NCBI GenBank assembly: GCA_965215535.1 | Contig: OZ244063.1 | Location: 1,240,001-1,304,000 of the forward strand | Direction of reading: 5' to 3' | Length of the DNA stretch: 64,000 nt | Origin: Bin94 sp965215535 | GTDB lineage: Bacteria > Gemmatimonadota > Gemmatimonadetes > Longimicrobiales > Gaopeijiaceae | Shown here: positions 1 through 9,900 of the stretch, piece by piece | Numbering within the stretch: the stretch's first letter is position 1 | How the letters are laid out: the number at the start of each line of letters is the position of its first letter | Notes under the pieces: model-generated | Told to the model about the DNA's origin: nothing | Database searches by the model: none | Seen by the model: the letters and a program-made list of their open reading frames with translations, nothing else | Made by a program: the position numbers and the translations under genes

Positions 1-130
1 GAAGGTTGCGGCTGCCGAGGAAGTAGTCGGTGCCGCCGCGATTGCCGCGCCCGAGCCAGGCGCCCCATGCAGTGACGGCGGCGATATAGAGAACCAGAAC
101 TGCGAGATCGAGGCCACCGAAGCTGCTCAT
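1..130 (-). CDS. Sodium/solute symporter (SSS family), N-terminus only, runs off the window
   Basis: The first 43 codons on the minus strand, starting with the ATG at 130-128, encode a short N-terminus, one hydrophobic helix (LAVLVLYIAAVTAWGAWLG) and then the sequence TDYFLGSRNL. That is very close to the conserved DYFLGGR stretch after the first helix of SSS family transporters. The start codon overlaps the stop of the upstream GH3/beta-lactamase fusion in an ATGA arrangement (127-130), so it is probably translated in the same operon. SSS transporters are inner-membrane Na+-coupled importers of sugars, amino acids and similar solutes. Its position beside NagZ- and NamZ-type enzymes suggests import of peptidoglycan amino sugars. 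An SSS symporter has been linked to MurNAc uptake in Tannerella (from memory). The substrate is inference, and only the N-terminus can be judged. Confidence 0.8.
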   Translation of the reverse strand, partial: MSSFGGLDLAVLVLYIAAVTAWGAWLGRGNRGGTDYFLGSRNL

Positions 131-3100
131 GGGGTGTGGCGTGGAGCCGGGGCGTCGCCGGGCAGAGGTGGAGACGCGGGCGAGGAGTCACTCTCTGCCT
201 CTTCGGCTTCGCGCAGGCGGGGCGGTGTATCAAGGATGGCGCGCGCAACCCGGTCGTGGACCTCGCGTCGCAGCGGAATGTGCCTGAGGTTGTCGCGGGT
301 GGGATTGACGCGATTGGTGAGGAGCGCGACCGCCAGCTCCTGCGTGGGATCGATCCAGATCGAGGTTCCGGTGTAGCCGGTATGGCCGAAGGAGCGCGCC
401 GAGAAGTAGTCGCCCGACGAGGAGCGGTCCGAGGGGGTGTCCCAGCCGAGTGCGCGACTGGATTCAGGGGATTGTCTGCGGGTGAAGCGATCCACCTGGC
501 CGGGCGCAAAGATGGCGACGGGGGCGAAGCGGGGCCGGTGGCAGGGCAGCCCCGAGAGCCGGTCGGCGCGGCAGGGCCCGGCGACGCCGCGATCAAGCAT
601 CATCTGGGTAAAAACGGCCAGATCGCGCGCCGAGCTGAAGAGGCCGGCATGTCCGGCCACGCCGCCGCTGGCGTAGGCGTTTTCGTCGTGCGCAACGCCG
701 TGGACATGGTAGCCGCGGTAGTCGGCGTCGATCTCGGTGGTGGCGACGCGGTGCCAGAGAGAGGGGTCGGGGTTGAAGCCGGTGTCGGCAAGTCCCAGCG
801 GGTTGAAGAGTTCGCCACCGAGGAAGTCGTCCAGGGTGCGCCCGGTGACCGCCTCGACGATAAAGGCAACCGTCATGAGGCCGATATCGGAATAGACGGT
901 GCTGTCGCCGGGCGTGTAGTCCAGGGGCAGCGCGCCGATCGCCTCTTCGTAGGCTTCGCGGCCCTCCATATCGAGGAAGAAGCGGCGGAAGGGGGGAAGA
1001 CCGCCCCTGTGCACCAGGAGCTGGCGGATCGTGACCTGGGACTTGGCCGGATCGCCCGCTCCCCACCAGGGCAGGTGATCGGTGACGCGGTCGTCGAGCG
1101 AGAGAACGCCCCGCTGAGCCAGGATGATGGCGGCCGAGGTCGTGCCGACGACCTTGGTGAGCGAGGCCATGTCGAAGATCGAAGCCGGGGTGACGAGGGG
1201 GGCGGCCGGGTCGTGGTCGAGCCGTCCGTAGCCGCGCAGCCGCACGATCTGGCCCCGGCGCACGATGGCCAGAGCCGCGCCCGAGGCCGCCGAATCGGCC
1301 AGGGCGGCCACAATGAAGTCGTCCAGCGCGGCGAGCGAATCTGCATGCATGGCCACCCGCGCAGGGTCGATTTCGCGGGGAGAGACGACAGCCGCGCCGA
1401 GGCGGCAGAAGGTGTCGGCCAGATCCGTGGCGAGGTCGAGGCCGTCTGCCGCCTCCTCTTCGAGAGCCCCGGCGGGCCGATACTCCGCACAGGCGGCCAT
1501 CTCCTCCTGCGGCTGCCACCTGCCCGGGCCGCCTGTGGGCGCCACCTGCCCGGCCTCCGCTGCGGCGGCCTCTCCCGGGGCTCCCGGAACGAATCCCGCC
1601 TCGCGAAGAGGGTCGATCGCTGCAGCCGGATTCGCGGCCGCACGCCGGCCCTGCGCCCTTCGCGTCAGGCCGTCGCCGCGGGTATGGAGGGGTGGAATCG
1701 AGACGGGCAGTCGCCCTGCAACGTCGACCGCACCCACAACCGCCCGCGCCGCCGCGCGCTGCGAGACCTCGCGTCCCCCCCAGGCTGCCAGATAGCTCCG
1801 GGCGCCGGGAAGATCCGAGAGCAGGTACGGGTTGCCGAAGGAGACGACCGTCGCGGCCCCCCCCCCGGCGCGACCGACCGCCTCGACGAAGGCGCCGAGG
1901 GCGGAGGGCGCCCCGATCGAACCGGATCCGGAGCGCGGCGGCAGATAGACGCCGATCAGCACCGCATCGGCCCGGCGGGCCAGATCGAGCAGCGAATCGT
2001 AGACGGGCCAGGGGGTTTCGGGGCCGATCCGCGCACTCTGCACCGAACCCGGAGAGGAAGGGGCGGAGTGAGCTCTCAGGGTGGCGTTGAAGGTGCGTCC
2101 GGCCAGAAGATCGTCCGGGGCGGCGTAGGTGATGCTCAGGGTGCGGGCGCCGGGGGCGATGGGGATGGCTTCGCCCTCATCGCGCACCAGAGTCAGCGAT
2201 GCCACCGCCACCCGCTCTGCCAGCGCCCGGTGCGCGGCCGTGCCCACATGCAGCGCCACCGCCGCCGGATCCACCTGAGCGTTCCGGTGCAGCCCCAGTC
2301 CGGCCTTCGCCTCGAGAAGGCGGCGCACCGAGAGATCGATGCGCGCCCGGCTGAGCCGCCCCCCACTGACCGCCGCCGTCACGGCCTCGAGCGTCGCGCC
2401 GATGTCGGCGGGCGCCAGAATCAGATCCGACCCGGCCTCGAGCGCCAGAACCGCCGCCTCGCCCGCGCCGTAGCCCTCGGTGATGGCCCCCATGCGCAGC
2501 GCATCGGTGAAGAGAATGCCGTCGAAGCCCATCTCGTCGCGCAGCAATCCGGTCATGAGCGCGGGAGCGAGCGTCGCCGGCCGATCGTCTCCTGCCACCC
2601 CCGGCACCGCCACGTGCGCCGTCATGACGGCATCGACCCCGGCCTCGATCGCCGCGCGGAAGGGCACGAGCTCCACCCTGTCGAGGCGGTCGCGATCGGC
2701 GGCGATCACCGGCAACTCGATGTGCGAATCGGTGCGGGTGTCGCCATGACCCGGAAAGTGCTTGGCCGTCGTGAGCGCTCCGCCTGCGCGGGCACCCCGG
2801 ATAAAGGCCGCGCCCAGTCGCGCCACCAGCGTCGGATCCTCGCCGAAGGCCCGTGTGTTGATGACCGGGTTGGCAGGATTGCTGTTGACATCAAGAACAG
2901 GCGCAAAGAGCCAGTGTACGCCGACCGCGCGCGCCTCGGTGGCCGTAATGCGGCCGAATTCGAAGGCAAGATCGGGGTCGGCAGCGGCGCCAAAGGCCAT
3001 CGTCGGGGGAAATGCGGTTCCGCCCCCCTGGGCGAGGAGCGAGGGTAGTGCGTAGCTGTGATTGATGCGCATTCCCGGACCTCCATTCTCGAAATCGGAG

Positions 3101-3519
3101 GTGACGATCAGCGGAATGGTTGCGCGCGCCTGAAGCCGGTTCAGTTTGGCCACGTAGGCGTCGGGAACCCCGATCGAGATCGACACACCACCCAGCCCCT
3201 CGTCGATCCAGCCGAGCAGCTCCTGGAAGTCGGCGTCGCTCTCGGAGGCATATCCGCCCGGAATCCAGGGAATCACGAGCTGGGCCACCGCCTGACGCAG
3301 CGTGAGCGAAGCCAGGGTCTCGTCCACCCAGCGACGGGCCGCGGCGTCCAGCGGAGCGGCAACCGCAGCGCCAGCGGATCCCTCGGGGTCCCCTGCCCTG
3401 CCCGCTTCCCATGTCGGCCCTCCCCGGGCCGCGCACGACGCAACCCCCCACGCGACGACCGCAATGACCGGCGCCCGCAAACCCGCCCGGAAGCCCCTTC
3501 CCCACCGCCAAGCCCTCAT
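127..3519 (-). CDS. GH3 beta-N-acetylhexosaminidase (NagZ-type) fused to a serine beta-lactamase-fold hydrolase; lipoprotein
   Basis: An 1130-residue lipoprotein; the N-terminus has a hydrophobic run ending in the lipobox VASC. Residues about 60-390 are a NagZ-type GH3 domain with the His/Asp motif KHFPGHGD (253-260) and nucleophile Asp339 in FTDALRMGA. A second GH3-associated alpha/beta region follows to about 600. After a linker, residues about 740-1100 form a class C beta-lactamase/penicillin-binding fold with SLTK (Ser786), YSD in place of YxN, and HTG near 1046. GH3-beta-lactamase fusions are known in Bacteroidota. The GH3 half would remove GlcNAc from peptidoglycan fragments, and the serine hydrolase half may act on peptide or amide bonds. 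The start at 3519 overlaps the upstream stop (ATGA), and reading frame upstream of it has no signal peptide. A run of 10 G on the coding strand (1857-1866) encodes Gly-Gly-Gly. Confidence 0.88.
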   Translation of the reverse strand: MRAWRWGRGFRAGLRAPVIAVVAWGVASCAARGGPTWEAGRAGDPEGSAGAAVAAPLDAAARRWVDETLASLTLRQAVAQLVIPWIPGGYASESDADFQELLGWIDEGLGGVSISIGVPDAYVAKLNRLQARATIPLIVTSDFENGGPGMRINHSYALPSLLAQGGGTAFPPTMAFGAAADPDLAFEFGRITATEARAVGVHWLFAPVLDVNSNPANPVINTRAFGEDPTLVARLGAAFIRGARAGGALTTAKHFPGHGDTRTDSHIELPVIAADRDRLDRVELVPFRAAIEAGVDAVMTAHVAVPGVAGDDRPATLAPALMTGLLRDEMGFDGILFTDALRMGAITEGYGAGEAAVLALEAGSDLILAPADIGATLEAVTAAVSGGRLSRARIDLSVRRLLEAKAGLGLHRNAQVDPAAVALHVGTAAHRALAERVAVASLTLVRDEGEAIPIAPGARTLSITYAAPDDLLAGRTFNATLRAHSAPSSPGSVQSARIGPETPWPVYDSLLDLARRADAVLIGVYLPPRSGSGSIGAPSALGAFVEAVGRAGGGAATVVSFGNPYLLSDLPGARSYLAAWGGREVSQRAAARAVVGAVDVAGRLPVSIPPLHTRGDGLTRRAQGRRAAANPAAAIDPLREAGFVPGAPGEAAAAEAGQVAPTGGPGRWQPQEEMAACAEYRPAGALEEEAADGLDLATDLADTFCRLGAAVVSPREIDPARVAMHADSLAALDDFIVAALADSAASGAALAIVRRGQIVRLRGYGRLDHDPAAPLVTPASIFDMASLTKVVGTTSAAIILAQRGVLSLDDRVTDHLPWWGAGDPAKSQVTIRQLLVHRGGLPPFRRFFLDMEGREAYEEAIGALPLDYTPGDSTVYSDIGLMTVAFIVEAVTGRTLDDFLGGELFNPLGLADTGFNPDPSLWHRVATTEIDADYRGYHVHGVAHDENAYASGGVAGHAGLFSSARDLAVFTQMMLDRGVAGPCRADRLSGLPCHRPRFAPVAIFAPGQVDRFTRRQSPESSRALGWDTPSDRSSSGDYFSARSFGHTGYTGTSIWIDPTQELAVALLTNRVNPTRDNLRHIPLRREVHDRVARAILDTPPRLREAEEAESDSSPASPPLPGDAPAPRHTP
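1857..1866 (-). repeat. G10 homopolymer inside the GH3/beta-lactamase gene
   Basis: Ten consecutive C on the plus strand (G on the coding strand) lie in frame between the two catalytic halves of the fusion and encode three glycines. Slippage of one base here would remove the serine hydrolase half but leave the GH3 half. Confidence 0.9.
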
Positions 3520-5363
3520 GGAGCGCCGGCCCGTTCTTTGCGCGCAATCCGCATTCCCGATCCTGCCGGAAAGTCGCCAATGCGGGTAGGTGCGCGTCCG
3601 AGAACCGGAATGCGGCCCATGATGGCGTCGCCGGCCGCCCGCTCCGAGACCGGCACCCCCGACCACGCCGCCAGGTAGGTTCCCACCCCGGGGAACTCCG
3701 AGAGGAGGTAGGGATTGCCGAAGGCGACAACGATCGACGGCTGCGGCTGCCGCGCCAGCGCCCGCACGAACTCGAGCGCCGGTTCGGGGAGCGCCACCGA
3801 GCCCGAGGCCGTCCGTACCCCGACATGCAGAGAGACCACCGTCAGTGCGGTGCCGCGAGTGCGTTCCAGGAGCGCGTCGTACTCTTCGGGGGTGGTTTCG
3901 GGTTCGATCCAGGCGGTTTGCAAGCGCCGGTAGCTGCGGCGAAGCGAGGCGTTGAAGGCAGCCCCTGCGCGCAGATCCCGCGGGCGGCGGTAGGTCACCG
4001 AGAGCACCCGGGCGTCGGGGGTGCCGCGCAGAGGAAGGAGATTGCGCTCGTCCTTGAGCGCGGTAATCGAGCGGTCGGCGATCTTCCGGGCAACGGCCCA
4101 GTGCGCCGCGAGCCCCACCCCTTCCCGCACCCTGCCGATCTCGACGGTGCGCGTCCGGTCCAGTCCCATCTTCTCCTTGGCCTGCAGAATCCGCAGCACC
4201 GACCGGTCCAGGCGCTCCTCGGCGATGCGCCCCGACTCGACCGCGGCCACGATCCCGGCGCGCGCGGCCGCGATATCGGGGGGCATGAGAATGACATCGG
4301 CCCCGGCCTCGAGCGCCCGCACCGCCGCCTCGCCCCGGTCGTAGAGGCGATCCACGGCCGCCATATCCATGGCATCGGTCACAATCAGTCCTCCGAACTC
4401 CATCTCCCGGCGCAGCAGCCCGGTCAGAATTTCGCGCGACACGGTGGCCGGGGTCCGCGCACCGGTCATCTCCGGCACGGTAATGTGCGCTGTCATGATG
4501 GCGCCCAGACCGGCCTGGATCGCGCGCCGGAAGGGCACCAGCTCGACCGCATCCATCCGTTCGCGGCTGACCCGAATGACCGGCAGCGCCAGGTGCGAAT
4601 CGATCCCGGTGTCGCCGTGGCCGGGAAAGTGCTTGGCGGTGGCAATTGCGCCATGATCCTGCATTCCCCGCACGAAGGCGGCGCCCAGAGTCGCCACGCG
4701 CTCCGGCTCCTCGCCCAGCGAACGCACATTGATGACCGGATTGGCCGGGTTGTTGTTGACGTCGAGCACCGGGGCAAAGGGGACATGAACCCCGATCGCG
4801 CGCGCCTCGGTGGCGGTAATCCGTCCCATCTCATAGGCCAGTCCGGGATCGCCGACCGCCCCGAGCGCCATCAGAGCCGGAAAGCGGGTGGCGCCGCCGA
4901 GCCAGATGCCGGTGGGAGCATGCAGGATGCCGTCGAAGCGAAAGCCGGCGCCGGCCTCCAGATCGGACCCGATCAGCAGCGGCAGACGCGAGAGCGATTG
5001 CAGCCAGTTCAGCTTGGCCGCCACCTCGACCGGCGAGCCCACCGAGATGATGACGCCCCCCACCTGGTGCTCCTCGATCATGGCGCGCGCGCGTCGATCC
5101 GCAGACGATGCCGCCGGAGCGAAATCGCCCATCAGGATCGGCATGATGAGCTGACCGGCCTTCTCGGGCAGCGAGAGCGAATCGAGGGTGCGTTCGGCCC
5201 AGCCGCGCGCGTCGTAAAGGGGGGGCGCAGGTGCAGCGACGGTGGACTGGGACTGGGCCCGGGCACCGCCGGAAAATCCTGCAAGGGGGCCGACCAGACC
5301 GGCAACGACCAGGGCGGCCGAAAGGATCGCCGCTCGCGGACCCGATCCGGTGAAATGGCTCAT
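3516..5363 (-). CDS. GH3 beta-N-acetylhexosaminidase, NagZ-type, secreted
   Basis: A 615-residue protein with an N-terminal signal peptide (cleavage plausible after ...GARAQS). The GH3 domain has KHFPGHGD at 244-251 and the likely nucleophile Asp330 in VTDAMDMA, followed by the second domain of two-domain NagZ enzymes such as that of Bacillus subtilis. It should hydrolyse GlcNAc-beta-1,4-MurNAc or related muropeptide links outside the cytoplasm. It is a paralogue of the GH3 half of the neighbouring fusion, with the same blocks in the same order, which suggests tandem duplication followed by gain of the beta-lactamase domain. It is the first gene of the leftward operon; its stop overlaps the next start (3516-3519). 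No strong Shine-Dalgarno precedes the chosen ATG. The start was chosen because it gives a proper signal peptide. Confidence 0.88.
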   Translation of the reverse strand: MSHFTGSGPRAAILSAALVVAGLVGPLAGFSGGARAQSQSTVAAPAPPLYDARGWAERTLDSLSLPEKAGQLIMPILMGDFAPAASSADRRARAMIEEHQVGGVIISVGSPVEVAAKLNWLQSLSRLPLLIGSDLEAGAGFRFDGILHAPTGIWLGGATRFPALMALGAVGDPGLAYEMGRITATEARAIGVHVPFAPVLDVNNNPANPVINVRSLGEEPERVATLGAAFVRGMQDHGAIATAKHFPGHGDTGIDSHLALPVIRVSRERMDAVELVPFRRAIQAGLGAIMTAHITVPEMTGARTPATVSREILTGLLRREMEFGGLIVTDAMDMAAVDRLYDRGEAAVRALEAGADVILMPPDIAAARAGIVAAVESGRIAEERLDRSVLRILQAKEKMGLDRTRTVEIGRVREGVGLAAHWAVARKIADRSITALKDERNLLPLRGTPDARVLSVTYRRPRDLRAGAAFNASLRRSYRRLQTAWIEPETTPEEYDALLERTRGTALTVVSLHVGVRTASGSVALPEPALEFVRALARQPQPSIVVAFGNPYLLSEFPGVGTYLAAWSGVPVSERAAGDAIMGRIPVLGRAPTRIGDFPAGSGMRIARKERAGAP

Positions 5364-5588
5364 GGCATGGTGTGGCGGGGCGGGGGTGTGGCAGACTGTT
5401 GGACGGGGGAGATGCGCGGGGCAGCCCATTGCCAGCCCGGTGCGCACCATGCAGGCTTCTCTGTGAAGATACGGCAAGATCGGCTCCGGCCGGGATTCGC
5501 CGCGCCGGGGTCCCCGTGCGTCTCGGGCCACCCGGTGTCGATCCGCGCACTGCCGGGGGGCCGCAAGCCGGAGCAGGAGACCGACCCG

Positions 5589-6944
5589 ATGAAGAATACG
5601 AACACCCGGGGGCATACCGAAATGAACGACCGCACGCACGCCGCCCGGCGGAACCCGCAGGCGGCCCGCAGGCAGGGGATCGCGCCGGGAGCCCGCCACC
5701 CGCTTCTGCCGGCCGTCCTCCTTGCGCTCCAGGCCGGATGCGCGCCCCCGGCAGAGGAGGGACGCGCAGAGATTCCCGAGCAGAGTGTGCGCCCCGGAAT
5801 CGAGGTTCTGCTCACCGATTCGCTCCACTTGGTGCAGGGACGCCGGGTGGGGCTCATCACCAATCACACCGGCCGCGACCGGAGCGGCACCCCCTCGATC
5901 GACCGGCTGGCCGGACACCCCGAGGTCGAGCTTGTCGCCCTCTACTCGCCCGAGCATGGAATTCGGGGCAGCGCCGGGGCGGGGGTGCACGTCGCGGGGG
6001 GGACCGACGAGCGCACCGGGGTTCCGATTCATTCGCTCTACGGCGCAACCTTCACCCCGACCCCCGAGATGCTGGCCGGCGTAGAGGTGCTCCTCTTCGA
6101 TATCCAGGATGTCGGCGCGCGCTACTACACCTACCTCTCGACGATGGCGCTCGCGATGGAGGCCGCCGGCGAGCTCGACATCCCCTTTGTGGTGCTCGAC
6201 CGCCCCAACCCGATCGGGGGCGAGGCCGTGCAGGGCAACATCCTCGATCCCGAATTCGCGTCGCTGGTCGGTCTCTACCCGGTTCCGATGCGGCATGGAC
6301 TGACTGCGGGCGAGTTTGCGCGCATGGCGGTCGCCGAGTTCGGGGTGCAGGTCGATCTGCGCGTGGTGGTCGCCGAGGGCTGGGAGCGCACCATGGCGCT
6401 GGAGCGGATGGGAATTCCCTGGATTGCGCCCTCGCCCAACATGCCCTCGCCCGAGAGCGCGCTGCACTACCCGGGAAGTTGTCTCTTCGAGGGAACGCCC
6501 CTCTCGGTGGGACGCGGAACCGAACGCGCCTTTCAGCAGGTGGGCGCCCCCTGGATCGACGAAGTGGCGCTGGCAACCAGGCTGGCCACCCTCGAGCTGC
6601 CAGGGGTGCGCTTCGTGCCGGTGCGCTTTGTGCCAGAAAACCCGGGCGACGGCAAATTCGCAGACACCGAGGTGAGGGGCATCCGGCTCGAGGCGACCGG
6701 TCCCGGGTACGATCCCACCCTGGCGGCGCTGGCGCTCCTGGTCGAGACCCGGCGCATGGCGGGAGACCGCTGGGAGTGGCGAAGCGCGCACTTCGACCGG
6801 CTGGCCGGCACCGATGCGCTCAGGATTGCGCTCGATGCGGGGGCCTCGTACGCCGAGCTGGCTGCCGACTGGGGAGCCGGACTGGACGACTTTCGCGTGC
6901 GCCGGGAGCGCTGGCTGCTCTACCCGCCCGCAGAGATGAACTGA
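5589..6944 (+). CDS. namZ: DUF1343 / NamZ-type exo-beta-N-acetylmuramidase, lipoprotein
   Basis: A 451-residue lipoprotein with a hydrophobic stretch ending LQAGC. The rest matches the DUF1343 family from memory: an early block GRRVGLITNHTGRDRSG, the SPEHGIRG block, DIQDVGARYYTY, LDRPNPIGG and SPNMPSPESALHYPG. Bacillus subtilis NamZ (YbbC) of this family cleaves terminal MurNAc from peptidoglycan fragments, working in sequence with NagZ and an amidase encoded beside it. Here it is divergent from two NagZ-type genes, the same functional grouping. The start at 5589 is preceded by AGGAGA about 9 bases upstream. A second in-frame ATG at 5622 is possible but has a weaker site. The gene symbol is by family; activity has not been shown for this protein. 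Confidence 0.85.
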   Translation: MKNTNTRGHTEMNDRTHAARRNPQAARRQGIAPGARHPLLPAVLLALQAGCAPPAEEGRAEIPEQSVRPGIEVLLTDSLHLVQGRRVGLITNHTGRDRSGTPSIDRLAGHPEVELVALYSPEHGIRGSAGAGVHVAGGTDERTGVPIHSLYGATFTPTPEMLAGVEVLLFDIQDVGARYYTYLSTMALAMEAAGELDIPFVVLDRPNPIGGEAVQGNILDPEFASLVGLYPVPMRHGLTAGEFARMAVAEFGVQVDLRVVVAEGWERTMALERMGIPWIAPSPNMPSPESALHYPGSCLFEGTPLSVGRGTERAFQQVGAPWIDEVALATRLATLELPGVRFVPVRFVPENPGDGKFADTEVRGIRLEATGPGYDPTLAALALLVETRRMAGDRWEWRSAHFDRLAGTDALRIALDAGASYAELAADWGAGLDDFRVRRERWLLYPPAEMN

Positions 6945-6954
6945 AAGAAGGAAT

Positions 6955-9900
6955 ATGCAAGGGATGATGCGATCCGCGCCCGGTCGGCTGCGCCCCGCGT
7001 GGGCGACTGTCCTTGTGCTCTGCTCCATGTGGGGTGTGGCCTGCTCCGACGATTCCACCCCCGTCGCTCCCCCTCCGGTCGAGACCGACGCCGCCGACCG
7101 CGCTGCCCTGATTGCGCTCTTTCACGCCACCGGCGGCCCCGACTGGCGCGAGAACGAGGGCTGGAACACCGCCGCCGCCATTCGCGACTGGCATGGCGTG
7201 CGCACCAATGGCGCGGGCTTCGTCACCGATCTCGACCTGTCTGCCAATCGACTCTCGGGATCCCTTCCCGCAGAGCTGGGCAACCTGGCACAGTTGCAAT
7301 ACCTGGATCTGAGCGACAACGCCCTCAACGGGCCGATTCCGCCGGAGTTGGGGGCGCTCGACCGGCTCCTCTTCCTCAGTCTCGACCGCAACCGTCTCAC
7401 CGGATCGATTCCGCCTGCGCTCGGCAATCTGGCGCGCCTCGATTCGCTGCAACTCGCCTTCAACGCCCTCACCGGGCCGATTCCCGCAGAGCTGGGCAAC
7501 CTGACTGCGCTGAAGAGGCTGCTCCTGGCCTGGAACGAGCTTTCGGGACCGGTGCCGCCCGCGCTGGGACAGCTTTCGAATCTGCGCTACATGAGCCTGA
7601 GCCGAAACCGGCTGACCGGACAGGTGCCCCCCGAGCTGGGCGCGCTGGCCTCGATCGGTCTGCTCTCGCTGTCGCGCAACGACCTGACCGGAGGGGTGCC
7701 GCCGGAGCTGAGCGCACTCGCGGAGCTGGAGGGACTGTACCTCTACGACAACGCCCTGACCGGCGAAATTCCCGTCGAACTGGGCGAACTTTCCCGATTG
7801 GAGACGCTCTGGCTGCACCAGAACCGGCTGAGCGGACCGATTCCATTGGCGCTGACCCGCCTGAGCGCCCTTCAGGATCTGCGCCTCGAGACCAACCTGC
7901 TCAGCGGAAGGCTGCCCGAGGCGCTGGGCGAGATGCAGGCGCTGACGCGGCTCTCTCTGGCCGAAAACAGCTTCGAGGGAGCGCTGCCGCCCGCGCTCGG
8001 TCGGCTGCAGGAGCTGGAAACGTTCCGGGTGCAGGGAAATGCCGCTCTGGCGGGGCTGCTTCCGCGCGAACTTCTGGATCTGGGTCACCTGCAGGCCCTG
8101 TCCTATGCGCGAACCGGCTTGTGCGCTCAGATCGACCGCGAATTCCAGGGGTGGCTGACCGCCATTCCGGCGGGCGACCGCAGCGAATGCGAGGCCGGGC
8201 AAGTGGAGAGGCTGGCGCTGGATCGCTTCTTCGCCGCGACCGGGGGCCCCGGGTGGAGCCGCAAGGGGGGGTGGGAAGATGCGGCCGCGCTGGCCGAACG
8301 GCATGGGGTCGCCCTTCGCGAGGGGCGCGTGACCGGACTCTCGCTGGCCGGGAACGGGATCGCCGGGGCGTTGCCGCCGGAGCTTGTCAATCTGACTGCA
8401 CTGCAGGCCCTCAACCTGGAGGACAACCGCCTGAGCGGCGCGCTCGCCCCGATCGTGGCCTGGCCGCCCCCGCTGGTCACGCTGCGCCTTGCGGGAAACG
8501 ACGCCCTGACGGGTCCCCTTCCCTTTGCACTGCGCGAGTTGACGGCTCTCGACACCCTCGGAATCGACCGAACCGGGCTCTGCGCATCGCCGGCGGGATC
8601 CTTCCAGAGCTGGCTTGCGGGCATTGCCGACTGGCGGGGAGCGATCTGCCCCAACCCCGACGAGATCACAGTCGCGCTGGAGCTGGCCTATTTGGTGCAA
8701 TCGGTGCAGGAACCGCGGCGGCGCGTCTCGCTGGTGGCGAACCGCGAAGCGCTGCTGCGCGTCTTTCTGACGGCCGACGAGCCCCGGGGATTCTTCGAGC
8801 CCGAAGTTGTGGCCACCTTCATGCAGGGGGAACAAACGCTGCACCGGGCGGTCATGACCCGCAGCAACGATCGCATTCCCGCAGCCCCGGAGGAGGGCAG
8901 GCTGGGCCAGTCGTGGAACGCGGTCATTCCGGCGACGGCGATTGTGCCCGGGGTGACGATGGTCGTCGAGGCCGATCCCGCCGGAACCCTTCCCCTGACC
9001 CCCGCAAGTCGCACGCGCTGGCCCGAGACCGGCGCCGACTCGCTGCGCGTCGTGACCGCATCGCCGCTGGAGCTCACCCTGGTGCCGGTGGTCGAGGCCG
9101 CCAATCCCGACAGCTCGGTTGTGCTCTGGAGCCGCAACCTGACGGGCGACAGCCCCTCATTGGGATTGCTGCGCCACGCCTTTCCGATCTCCGAACTCGA
9201 GGTCTCCACCCACCCCACCTACGCCACCTCGCTCGACCTGACCACCGAGGCGGGACAGCACGAACTCCTGGGCGAACTCGAGATGCTGCGCGAGATGGAC
9301 AACGGCACCGGACACTACTACGGGGTCGCGGCGAGCAGGAATGGATTCGTGCGCGGCTGGGGCCAGATCTCGGGCTGGATCAGCATGGGAAAGGCGATTC
9401 CGGTCGAGCTTGCCCACGAGATCGGGCACAATCTGAGCCTCAGGCACGCCCCCTGCGGCAACCCGCGCAGTATCGACCCGTCCTTTCCCTATCCCGATGG
9501 CCGCATTGGCGTCTGGGGATACGACTTTCGGAATGGCAACCTCCTGGCGCCGAACCGCAGCCGCGACCTCATGTCATACTGCCTCGAGCGGCCATGGCTG
9601 AGCGACTATCACCACCGAAGGGTGATCGACTACCGCGCAGAGCTTCCGGCGGATCGGCCCGCAGGGGTGGCGGCCCAGGCCGAGCCAACCGATCTGCTCG
9701 TTCTCTGGGGGGGGGTTCTGAATGGCGAGCCGCGTCTCAATCCTCCACTCCGAATGCGGGGGCAACGACGCCTGGCCAACGGTTCGGGGCCCTGGCGGGT
9801 GGCGGGCAGCGGGGGCGATGGCCGGATCCTCTTTGCGATCGACTTTGCCATGCGCGAGGACGGCTACGGGGGCGGTCACTTCCACTTTGCGGTGCCGATG

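Noticed and set aside
136..3048. Long open frame on the plus strand opposite the GH3/beta-lactamase gene
   Set aside because: It has no ribosome site, signal peptide or recognisable domain, and its composition is Arg/Gly-rich antisense of a confirmed gene. Similar long antisense frames opposite addA (28604-30934), addB and the FN3 gene were discarded for the same reason.
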